Shown in pieces: positions 45,791 to 52,745 of a stretch of DNA of 64,000 nucleotides (positions are counted from its first letter, which is position 1; each line of letters opens with the position of its first letter). The translations under genes and the position numbers were made by a program. The DNA lies in the NCBI GenBank assembly GCA_031555735.1, contig JAVBUE010000026.1:1-64000 (forward strand). Reading direction: 5' to 3'. The notes beneath the pieces were generated by a model. That model saw nothing but the letters and a program-made list of their open reading frames with translations. It was not told where the DNA came from and searched no databases. This stretch comes from JAJDIA01 sp031555735 (GTDB taxonomy: Bacteria > Bacteroidota > Bacteroidia > Bacteroidales > Tannerellaceae).

Positions 45791-47236
45791 ATGACGAAAA
45801 TTATTGCAGTTGAGATGATAAATAGTTCGCTAAGCGCAAAAATACGCCTGAATTTTCCGTATTTACCTACCGAAGACCAACTTTATGCCCTCGAAAAGAT
45901 CACTTCTTTTCTGCTGTCGCCCATATCCGAATCCGTTTTAGTGTTCAAGGGATATGCCGGAACAGGCAAGACCTCGCTGCTGGGCGCACTGGTCCGGACG
46001 CTGAACGAAGAGAAGCTGCCAACCGTGCTGCTCGCGCCGACAGGGCGGGCGGCCAAAGTGTTCGCGGCCTACGCCGGCCACCGCGCCGGTACCATCCACA
46101 AGAAAATATACCGGCAAAAAACCTTTTCCAACGAACCCGAAGGCTTCCTTGCCACGGAAAACCGGCATACAGACACGCTCTTTATCGTGGACGAGGCATC
46201 CATGATCGCCAATGAGGGACTGGACGCGCACACCTTCGGCAGCGGCCGCCTGCTGGACGACCTCATACAATATGTCTATTCCGGGGAAAACTGCCGGCTG
46301 ATCCTCGTCGGCGACGTAGCCCAGCTACCCCCCGTCGGACATACCGAAAGCCCGGCGCTGAACGCCGACAACCTGCGGGGCTACCACCTGCATACGGAAG
46401 AAGTGCTGCTCACGCGGATCGTACGGCAGGCCGAAGACTCGGGTATCCTCCACAACGCCACCCGCCTCCGCGAAGCCCTGCGGACACAAACCGTGGAGGT
46501 ATTCCCCAAACTCACCCTCCAGCCTTTTGCCGATATCCGGAAGATCGGCGGCGAAGAGCTGATCGAAGCCCTCGCGACCGCCTATCAACGCGACGGCGTG
46601 GAAGAAACCATGATCATCACCCGGAGCAACAAGCGGGCGGTGATCTACAACAACGGCGTACGCAACCGCATCCTCTACCGCGAAGAAGAACTGTCGGCGG
46701 GCGACCGCCTGATGGTAGCCAAAAACAACTATTTCCGGACCGACGGCTCCAAAGAGACTGATTTCATCGCCAACGGGGAGATCATCCGCGTGCTGCGTGT
46801 CCGCAAAACGATGGAGATGTACGGTTTCCGCTTCGCCGACGTCACCGTCCGTTTCGTCGAACAGGAGAACGAGGCGGAGATGGACCTCAAAATCCTGCTC
46901 GACACCCTGCAGACCGATGCGCCCGCCCTTCCGCAGGCCATGAGCGACCGACTATTCCAGGCCGTGCTCGAAGACTATGCCGACATCCCTTCCAAAGCCG
47001 AAAAGATGCGAAAAATAAAAGCCGACCCCTGGTATAACGTCGTGCAGGTCAAATACGCCTATGCCGTCACCTGCCACAAAGCGCAGGGCGGGCAATGGAT
47101 GAATGTATTCCTCGACCTCGGCTATATCACCGAAGACATGCTCGGCGAATCATTTTACCGCTGGCTATATACCGCTTTCACCCGCGCCACCCACCGGCTG
47201 TATCTCGTTAATCTTCCAAAAGAATTTGAAGGATAA
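45791..47236 (+). CDS. RecD2-like DNA helicase
   Basis: 481 residues. Superfamily 1B helicase. Walker A GYAGTGKT at 54-61, Walker B FIVDEAS near 130, motif III LVGDVAQLPPVGHTES, and the C-terminal UvrD_C_2 motifs with YAVTCHKAQGGQW and LYTAFTRATHRLYLV. It lacks the long N-terminal extension of full-size RecD2, as in compact Bacteroidetes homologues. It probably unwinds DNA 5'-3' in repair or recombination. The start could be ATG 45791 or 45815. Divergent from the preceding gene. Confidence 0.87.
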   Translation: MTKIIAVEMINSSLSAKIRLNFPYLPTEDQLYALEKITSFLLSPISESVLVFKGYAGTGKTSLLGALVRTLNEEKLPTVLLAPTGRAAKVFAAYAGHRAGTIHKKIYRQKTFSNEPEGFLATENRHTDTLFIVDEASMIANEGLDAHTFGSGRLLDDLIQYVYSGENCRLILVGDVAQLPPVGHTESPALNADNLRGYHLHTEEVLLTRIVRQAEDSGILHNATRLREALRTQTVEVFPKLTLQPFADIRKIGGEELIEALATAYQRDGVEETMIITRSNKRAVIYNNGVRNRILYREEELSAGDRLMVAKNNYFRTDGSKETDFIANGEIIRVLRVRKTMEMYGFRFADVTVRFVEQENEAEMDLKILLDTLQTDAPALPQAMSDRLFQAVLEDYADIPSKAEKMRKIKADPWYNVVQVKYAYAVTCHKAQGGQWMNVFLDLGYITEDMLGESFYRWLYTAFTRATHRLYLVNLPKEFEG

Positions 47237-47282
47237 GTGTCATAAAATAACTTAAAAAACGTTTGCCTATGAAGGAAATAGC

Positions 47283-47290
47283 TACTTTTG
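47283..47290 (+). promoter_or_regulatory. promoter for the 47341-rsmI genes
   Basis: TACTTTTG matches TAnnTTTG, with TTTG at 47262-47265, 17 bp upstream, as a -33 element. Both boxes are present, making this one of the better promoter matches in the window. Confidence 0.65.
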
Positions 47291-47340
47291 TCGCTGTGGA
47301 ACAAAGGGAAAGCGCAAGTTTTCTGCAAGTGTAAAAGTGA

Positions 47341-47937
47341 ATGGGAAATAAAGAACGCATCGATTATCTGTTACTCAGCATCCGGGAGCTCGAAAAAGAA
47401 ATAGCTGCCCAGCGTGATTCAGACTTCTATCCCGTCTCTTTTTTCAGTCGCTCTTTTGATGTAGCCCACAAGATATTGACAGACCTGCATACGCTGGAAG
47501 CCGAACAGGTAGATGTCTTGCGGCAACGGATGGAAGCACACAGGCAGTTGATCGACGCCATCCCCGTTGTCCAACCGGCCGCAATCACTCCGCCGGTGGA
47601 TCCCCCGGTAACCATACCTGCCCCTGAAACGCCACACCCTGCATCCAAAGACAAGGATATACCTGCCGAAAAAAAACCAACCCTCTTCCTGAGTGAAGTA
47701 TTGGAGAAGAATAACCTGTCGGATTTCCGCAAAGCCTTCAGCCTGAACGACCGTTTCCGCTTTCGTCGGGAACTGTTCGGCGGAGACGAAGCGAGGATGA
47801 ACAAAGCGTTATCCGACCTCAACGACCTCCACTCCTACGAAGAGTCTGTTACTTATTTGCAACAAGAATTGAAATGGATCCCTGAAGATGAATCGGTAAC
47901 CGATTTCATCAAACTGCTCGAGAAACGTTTTTTATAA
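47341..47937 (+). CDS. conserved protein of unknown function, Pro-rich linker
   Basis: 198 residues in three parts. An N-terminal helical segment (KERIDYLLLSIRELEKEIAA; coiled-coil-prone up to about residue 75) is followed by a Pro/Ala/Thr-rich linker (about 75-115) and a compact C-terminal domain (SDFRKAFSLNDRFRFRRELF, then GGDEARMNKALSDLN and EDESVTDFIKLLEKRF). No signal peptide or membrane helix. I recognise no named family; the C-terminal domain looks like a Bacteroidales-conserved one. Own promoter at 47262-47290; rsmI starts 10 bp downstream, so the two are cotranscribed. Confidence 0.75.
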   Translation: MGNKERIDYLLLSIRELEKEIAAQRDSDFYPVSFFSRSFDVAHKILTDLHTLEAEQVDVLRQRMEAHRQLIDAIPVVQPAAITPPVDPPVTIPAPETPHPASKDKDIPAEKKPTLFLSEVLEKNNLSDFRKAFSLNDRFRFRRELFGGDEARMNKALSDLNDLHSYEESVTYLQQELKWIPEDESVTDFIKLLEKRFL

Positions 47938-47947
47938 CAATGCAGCC

Positions 47948-48646
47948 ATGGCAAAGCTGATCGTAGTACCCACTCCCATTGGAAACCTGGAAGACATTAC
48001 TTTCCGGGCGATACGGGTATTGAAGGAAGCCGACCTCATCCTGGCCGAAGATACGCGGACCACCGGATTCCTGCTCAGGCATTATGAGATACAGAACAAG
48101 ATGCTGTCGCATCATAAGTTCAACGAGCACAAGACCGTTGAACACCTCGTATCCCGTATCGCCGCAGGAGAAACGATCGCACTCGTATCCGACGCCGGCA
48201 CACCCGCCATCTCCGACCCCGGCTTTCTGCTGGTGCGCGAATGTGTGCGGCAGGGTGTGGACGTGGAATGCCTGCCCGGCCCCACGGCCTTTGTGCCCGC
48301 GCTGGTCGTGTCCGGCCTGCCCAACGACACGTTCTGCTTCGAAGGATTCCTGCCGCAAAAAAAAGGTAGGCAGACCCGCATGCAGGAACTGGCACGGGAA
48401 ACACGTACGGTCGTGCTCTACGAATCACCCTTCCGGCTGGTCAAGACACTCACGCAACTGAGTGAATGGATGGGAACCGAACGGCAGGCCGCCGTCTCGC
48501 GGGAGTTGTCCAAACGGTTCGAAGAAACCGTACGCGGCACACTGGCAGAGGTCGTAGCCCACTTCACCGTGAACGAACCCAAAGGCGAATTTGTTATATG
48601 TATAGACGGTTTAAATGATAAGAAAGAAAAAGAGAAGGAAGTTTAA
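47948..48646 (+). CDS. rsmI: 16S rRNA (cytidine1402-2'-O)-methyltransferase
   Basis: 232 residues. YraL/RsmI family of tetrapyrrole-methylase fold: VVPTPIGNLEDITFRAIRVL at the N-terminus, ILAEDTRTTGFLLRHY, LVSDAGTPAISDPGFLLVRE and CLPGPTAFVPALVVSGLP. All SAM-binding segments are present. It works on the same nucleotide as RsmH. A short C-terminal tail is lysine/glutamate-rich (NDKKEKEKEV). The next gene starts 16 bp downstream of the stop. Confidence 0.95.
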   Translation: MAKLIVVPTPIGNLEDITFRAIRVLKEADLILAEDTRTTGFLLRHYEIQNKMLSHHKFNEHKTVEHLVSRIAAGETIALVSDAGTPAISDPGFLLVRECVRQGVDVECLPGPTAFVPALVVSGLPNDTFCFEGFLPQKKGRQTRMQELARETRTVVLYESPFRLVKTLTQLSEWMGTERQAAVSRELSKRFEETVRGTLAEVVAHFTVNEPKGEFVICIDGLNDKKEKEKEV

Positions 48647-48662
48647 TTTAAATACAACTACA

Positions 48663-49535
48663 ATGAAAAAGGTATTATTTATTTGTCTGAGTGCAGCCTT
48701 GTTGACTTCGTGCGTACAAAATTCGTCCGAGTACAAAAAACTACAAGCCCAGAACGACTCACTTAAGATTGAGAATCAAAAGAACACCGATGAACTGAAT
48801 GACATGCTGGCCATCCTGAACGATGTGGAAGCCGATTTCCAATCCATCCGGGATGCGGAGAACTACCTGGCGTTGCAGCAACAAAGCGCCGGCGAGATCA
48901 ACCAGACCAAACGCGAACAGATCAAGCAGAACATGCAAATGGTCACCGACGTGTTGAAAAAGAACAAAGAACAGATTGCCGAACTGGAAAAACGGCTGAA
49001 GAACAGCGGTATCCAATCGTCCTCCCTGAAGAAAACGATCAGCCGCCTCAACTCCGAGATCGACCAGAAAGTGGTGATGATCGCCACGCTGCAGGAAGAC
49101 CTCGCGAAAAAGAACGTACGTATCCAGGAACTGGATGACGCTGTCGTGGGACTTACCGAAGATGTGGAAGTGCTCTCCGCTACCAGCGCCGCCCAGTCCG
49201 AGAAGATCAACCAGCAAGACAAAGCGTTGAACACCGCCTACTACTGCTTCGGCACGTCCAAGGAACTGAAAGACCAGAAAATCCTTTCGGGCGGAGGCAT
49301 CTTCTCCAAATCCAAAGTATTGCAGGCCGGTTTCAACAAAGACTACTTCATTACCATCGACGTACGCGAAGTAACGGAGATCCCCCTGTTCGCCGCCAAG
49401 GCCAAACTGAAATCCAACCATCCCGCCGGATCGTATGAGTTCACGCAAGACGCCGACGGCAACCAGACACTGAAGATCACCGACCAGAAGAACTTCTGGA
49501 GCCTGGGCAAATACCTGGTGATCGAAGTAGGATGA
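48663..49535 (+). CDS. coiled-coil lipoprotein of unknown function
   Basis: 290 residues from the ATG at 48663, chosen because it begins the lipoprotein signal MKKVLFICLSAALLTSC with lipid-attachment Cys17. A frame from 48615 would bury the signal. Residues about 25-180 are long heptad-repeat helices (YKKLQAQNDSLKIENQKN; AEYL-free but rich in Gln/Glu/Lys) that should form an extended coiled coil. The C-terminal part (about 195-290) is a globular domain with AYYCFGTSKELKDQKILSGG and ITIDVREVTEIPLFAAKAKL. Membrane-anchored in the periplasm. The last domain looks conserved in Bacteroidales; function unknown. It overlaps the next gene by four bases. Confidence 0.8.
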   Translation: MKKVLFICLSAALLTSCVQNSSEYKKLQAQNDSLKIENQKNTDELNDMLAILNDVEADFQSIRDAENYLALQQQSAGEINQTKREQIKQNMQMVTDVLKKNKEQIAELEKRLKNSGIQSSSLKKTISRLNSEIDQKVVMIATLQEDLAKKNVRIQELDDAVVGLTEDVEVLSATSAAQSEKINQQDKALNTAYYCFGTSKELKDQKILSGGGIFSKSKVLQAGFNKDYFITIDVREVTEIPLFAAKAKLKSNHPAGSYEFTQDADGNQTLKITDQKNFWSLGKYLVIEVG

Positions 49536-50227
49536 TCCGGTACAAAAACCTGTTTATCGACCTGGACGATACCCTTTGGGATACCGCCCATAACAATAAA
49601 GAATGCCTCGAAGAGCTTTATGCCGACCGTCAGTGGAACCGGTATTACGCCTCCTTCGAGGCTTTCTATGCGATCTATATGCCCCATAACCTCGGCCTCT
49701 GGGCACAGTACCGCCAGCATGCGATCGACCGCCAGACGCTCATCATCGAACGCTTCCGTTACATCCTCCGGCCGATGGGGATCGACGATGTCCCGTCGGC
49801 TCTGGAAGTAAACAACGATTTCCTCCTGCGCACCACTACCAAAACACGGCTCATCCCCGACGCCATCGAACTGCTGGCGTATCTCCGGCCGTACTACCGG
49901 CTGTTTATCCTTTCGAATGGTTTCCGCGAGGTACAGTTCAAAAAACTGGCCAACTCCGGGCTGGCGCCGTATATCGACCGGATGATCCTCTCCGAAGATG
50001 CCGGCATACAGAAGCCGCATAAAGGCATATTCGATTTCGCCCTGACCACCACCAACTCACGGCGGAGTGAAAGCCTGATGATCGGCGACAGCTGGGAAGC
50101 CGATATCGAAGGCGCCCGCCAGTCCGGTATCGACCAGCTCTGGCTCAACCCCGACGATGCCCCCCCCGCAGGTTTCACCCCCACCTATACCGTCCAATCC
50201 CTCCAGGACATCCGCCATATCCTCTGA
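49532..50227 (+). CDS. YjjG-type HAD nucleotidase
   Basis: 231 residues. HAD hydrolase: nucleophile and acid in FIDLDDTLWDT (Asp10, Asp12), motif II Ser/Asn in LFILSNGFREVQF, motif III Lys in AGIQKPHKGIFDFA and motif IV in MIGDSWEADIEGA. The helical cap and layout fit the YjjG group, which dephosphorylates non-canonical pyrimidine nucleotides. Start overlaps the lipoprotein gene by four bases (ATGA). A 22-bp-unit palindromic array begins about 100 bp past the stop. Confidence 0.88.
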   Translation: MIRYKNLFIDLDDTLWDTAHNNKECLEELYADRQWNRYYASFEAFYAIYMPHNLGLWAQYRQHAIDRQTLIIERFRYILRPMGIDDVPSALEVNNDFLLRTTTKTRLIPDAIELLAYLRPYYRLFILSNGFREVQFKKLANSGLAPYIDRMILSEDAGIQKPHKGIFDFALTTTNSRRSESLMIGDSWEADIEGARQSGIDQLWLNPDDAPPAGFTPTYTVQSLQDIRHIL

Positions 50228-50308
50228 CAAACGGCAGGCGTCCGGACGCCTTCCCGGCAAACTATGGCACCCCATAGGAACAAGTATGGGCAACATAGAA
50301 TAGATCTG

Positions 50309-50442
50309 TTGCCGCCATGCGGAAGGAGTAGTTGTTCCACCCGGGTGGGACGCTTGTTCCAGCCGGGTGGGACATGTATTCCAGCCAGGTGGAACACGTA
50401 TCCCACCCGGGTGGAACAACTACTCCTTCCGCATGGCGGCAA
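50309..50442. repeat. 4 x 22-bp palindromic array inside a 42-bp perfect inverted repeat
   Basis: Four 22-bp units start at 50335, 50357, 50379 and 50401, with cores of the type TTCCACCCGGGTGGGA (variants with AGCC for ACCC). The outer arms 50309-50350 and 50401-50442 are perfect 42-bp complements and extend past the units into the flanks on both sides (TTGCCGCC...GGCGGCAA). Units 2 and 3 occupy the 50-base loop and can pair with each other or fold singly. Confidence 0.92.
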
Positions 50443-50548
50443 TAAATCATCCTTGTCTTGTCAGTACAGGTATCGGATGATTGCACGAAAAGCATCTGAT
50501 GCAGTTGATTTTACGCCCTGTACCCGCCTCTTCTTTCCGGAAGGTTCG

Positions 50549-50556
50549 TATATTTG
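50549..50556 (+). promoter_or_regulatory. Bacteroidetes -7 element at the lepB start
   Basis: TATATTTG matches TAnnTTTG. It ends one base before the ATG at 50558 and seven before the ATG at 50564, so transcription would begin almost at the start codon. No -33 box is evident. Confidence 0.45.
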
Positions 50557-50557
50557 C

Positions 50558-51451
50558 ATGCGTATGGATGGACGACGCGTTTTTGAACGGATCAGCTATT
50601 GGACGGTCAACATCATTTTCTGGTGTTGCATGGCCGTAGTGGCCTTTATGATCACCCAGGTATTGTTCCTGACATCGTTCAAGATACCGACCGGATCGAT
50701 GGTGCCCACCCTGGAAGCGGGCGACTACATCCTGGTGAACAAGCTCGTACCCGGCGCACGCCTGTTCAATATCTTCGCCTCGATACGCGGGGAAGAAACC
50801 CCCATCTACCGGGCGCCGGGCATCCGATCGCTCCGGCACAACGATGTGGTAGTATTCAACTTTCCCTATCCCCACGGCAACGATGCGATTGGGATGGATA
50901 TCATGTCGTATTACGTGAAACGATGCGTGGGGCTACCCGGCGATACGATCACCATCGACAACGGGTATTACCGCATACCCGGTTTCCACCAAGACCTGGG
51001 GAATATGAACGAGCAGAAACGCGCCCGCCAGGCCTACGCCCACATGACCGACCAGGAACGGGCAGAGACCCTCTACCCCAACGACTCCCTCTTCCAGTGG
51101 AACAGCCAGGTGTTCGGCCCGCTGTACATACCCGCCAAAGGCGACAGTATTCCGCTCACCCGCGCACATTTCACCTTATACCGCAAACTCATTACCTGGG
51201 AATGCCGCCAACCGCTACGCATGGACGAAGACGGTACCGTTTATATCGGCAACCGCTCCGCTACCGGTTACCGTTTCACGCACAGTTATTACTTCATGGC
51301 GGGCGACTATGTCCGGGGCTCGCTTGATTCGCGGTATTGGGGACTGGTACCCGAAGCCTACATCGTGGGTAAAGCCTGGCTGGTCTGGAAATCCATTGAT
51401 CCCGCATCCGGATCGTGGCGGAACGACCGCTTCCTGAAACAGATCCGGTAA
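50558..51451 (+). CDS. lepB: signal peptidase I
   Basis: 297 residues from the ATG at 50558 (MRMDGRRVFERISYW); the ATG two codons later is equally possible. The frame stays open upstream to 50264, but that part encodes the palindromic array. One membrane helix (about 17-40) precedes the catalytic Ser47 in FKIPTGSMVPTLEAGDYI; the general base Lys121 is in YYVKRCVGLPGD. Box E appears as GDYVRGSLDSRYWG. It removes signal peptides from exported proteins on the periplasmic side. It ends one base before the convergent regulator gene. Confidence 0.93.
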   Translation: MRMDGRRVFERISYWTVNIIFWCCMAVVAFMITQVLFLTSFKIPTGSMVPTLEAGDYILVNKLVPGARLFNIFASIRGEETPIYRAPGIRSLRHNDVVVFNFPYPHGNDAIGMDIMSYYVKRCVGLPGDTITIDNGYYRIPGFHQDLGNMNEQKRARQAYAHMTDQERAETLYPNDSLFQWNSQVFGPLYIPAKGDSIPLTRAHFTLYRKLITWECRQPLRMDEDGTVYIGNRSATGYRFTHSYYFMAGDYVRGSLDSRYWGLVPEAYIVGKAWLVWKSIDPASGSWRNDRFLKQIR

Positions 51452-51452
51452 G

Positions 51453-52613
51453 TCAGAGCGAATGTTTCACCCGGTACTCCGAAGGCGAGCATCCTTTGAT
51501 CTGCCTGAACTGGCGGGCTACATTCTTATAGTCCGTCAGCCCCATGCGCGCGGCAATCTCCACGATAGGCGCTTTGGAGCCGATCAGTTGCTGGGCGAAC
51601 TTCTCCATCCGCAGGTGTAAGGCATAGGTATAGACCGGCAGTCCGGTCGTTTCCTTGAAACGAAGCTCCAAGAGGCGGCGGGAAAGGGGAACGAGGGCGA
51701 CCAGTTCTTCTACAGGTACCCGGCGGTCGGAATGTTGGTGGATATAGGTGAGGACGGTAGCCATATACCGGTCGTCGGTCGCGTAAATATCCGACGATCG
51801 CCGGGTGACGATATGGGTGGGCAGCACCGTGATATCGCCCGGCTCCGTCTTCCCTTTGCGCCGTATCAGCCGGTCGATCAGCGCGGCCGTATCATACCCG
51901 CCCTTTTCCACCGCCTGGCAGAGGGAAGAGAGGGGCGGGTCGGACAGGGTGCAGACCGATTCATCATTGTCCACTCCCAACACGGCGATCTGTTCGGGCA
52001 CTTGTATGCCGGATTGCTTGCAGGCTTCGATGATGTGATGCCCCTGGTTGTCGTCGCACGCCATGATGGCGACGGGTTTGGGCAATGTCTTCAGCCATTC
52101 GATCAGGACATCCGATTCGTAGAACCAGAGGTCGCCCGGATCCACATAGCTATATGCGTAAAACGATTCATCCAGCCGTTTCCGTTTCAACTCCTCGCGG
52201 AACCCTTCACACCGCTCTTCCGACCATACCACGTCCTTGATCCCATAAAAGGCAAAATGGCGGAATCCTTTGCGGATGAAGTAGGCCGCTCCCATCTTCC
52301 CCGCCTGCCGGTGTGCGCCGGTGATATTCGGTATGCCGTGGAAGCGGGAGATAAAATCCTGTGCGACGGGGATGATTCCGTGCCGGCTGAACATCTCCAC
52401 CTCATCCCCCGGACGAAACTGGGCGATGATGGCGTCGGCCTTCCATTTCAACGCCCAGGCGAGTACCCCTTCCAGGCCGTTCCGTTCGCGGTAGGGATGC
52501 GGCATCTTGCACAACACCCACGGCTCGTGCTCTTTCGAATACTGCACAATGCCCCGCAGCAGTTGCCGGGCATATACTTCGGAGAAATCGGTCAAAAGGA
52601 TAACGCGCGCCAT
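51453..52613 (-). CDS. XylR-like AraC-family regulator with sugar-binding domain
   Basis: 386 residues from the ATG at 52613 (MARVILLTDFSEVYARQLLRG). A frame to 52715 exists but crosses the promoter element at 52644-52651. Residues 1-270 are a LacI/periplasmic-binding-type ligand domain (GIPNITGAHRQAGKMGAAYF; AIMACDDNQGHHIIEACKQ; VLGVDNDESVCTLSDPPLSS). Residues about 285-386 are two AraC helix-turn-helices ending VARQFRQIKGCSPSEYR. This is the XylR architecture. It lies downstream of the GH2 gene in the same direction, with a terminator between, and probably controls the GH2/ROK genes in response to a sugar; this is inference. Confidence 0.85.
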   Translation of the reverse strand: MARVILLTDFSEVYARQLLRGIVQYSKEHEPWVLCKMPHPYRERNGLEGVLAWALKWKADAIIAQFRPGDEVEMFSRHGIIPVAQDFISRFHGIPNITGAHRQAGKMGAAYFIRKGFRHFAFYGIKDVVWSEERCEGFREELKRKRLDESFYAYSYVDPGDLWFYESDVLIEWLKTLPKPVAIMACDDNQGHHIIEACKQSGIQVPEQIAVLGVDNDESVCTLSDPPLSSLCQAVEKGGYDTAALIDRLIRRKGKTEPGDITVLPTHIVTRRSSDIYATDDRYMATVLTYIHQHSDRRVPVEELVALVPLSRRLLELRFKETTGLPVYTYALHLRMEKFAQQLIGSKAPIVEIAARMGLTDYKNVARQFRQIKGCSPSEYRVKHSL

Positions 52614-52643
52614 ATAACGTGTTCCATCAGTGGGTGAATCCTG

Positions 52644-52651
52644 CAAATATA
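52644..52651 (-). promoter_or_regulatory. Bacteroidetes -7 element for the XylR-like gene
   Basis: TATATTTG on the minus strand matches TAnnTTTG, 31 bp upstream of the ATG at 52613. Confidence 0.55.
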
Positions 52652-52687
52652 GGGATATTCCCACGTTGCCACCTATGAATGCGGCAG

Positions 52688-52719
52688 AAAAAAAGGGTGT
52701 TCCCTGCGGATACACCCTT
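52688..52719 (-). terminator. rho-independent terminator of the GH2 gene
   Basis: On the minus strand AAGGGTGT and ACACCCTT (52719-52693) form an eight-pair stem with an 11-base loop, and a run of T follows (52694-52688). It lies 27 bp past the GH2 stop. Confidence 0.75.
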
Positions 52720-52745
52720 CACTTTTCATAGCAGCCTCCCGGCCT

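Larger units (their letters stand above)
50228..50557. other. 330-bp intergenic region holding a palindromic array
   Basis: Between the nucleotidase gene and lepB, both on the plus strand. It contains the 22-bp-unit array with 42-bp inverted arms (50309-50442) and the lepB promoter element at 50549. Nothing else was recognised. Reading frames through it on both strands owe their length to the repeats. Confidence 0.75.

Noticed and set aside
50309..50442. MITE or small insertion sequence
   Set aside because: The ends have long inverted arms, but no target-site duplication is visible, the interior consists only of the 22-bp units, and no transposase gene is present. Cannot be excluded fully without comparing strains.
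50264..50557. N-terminal extension of LepB through the palindromic array
   Set aside because: The extension encodes repeat-derived residues, comes before a typical LepB start and would include the promoter element.
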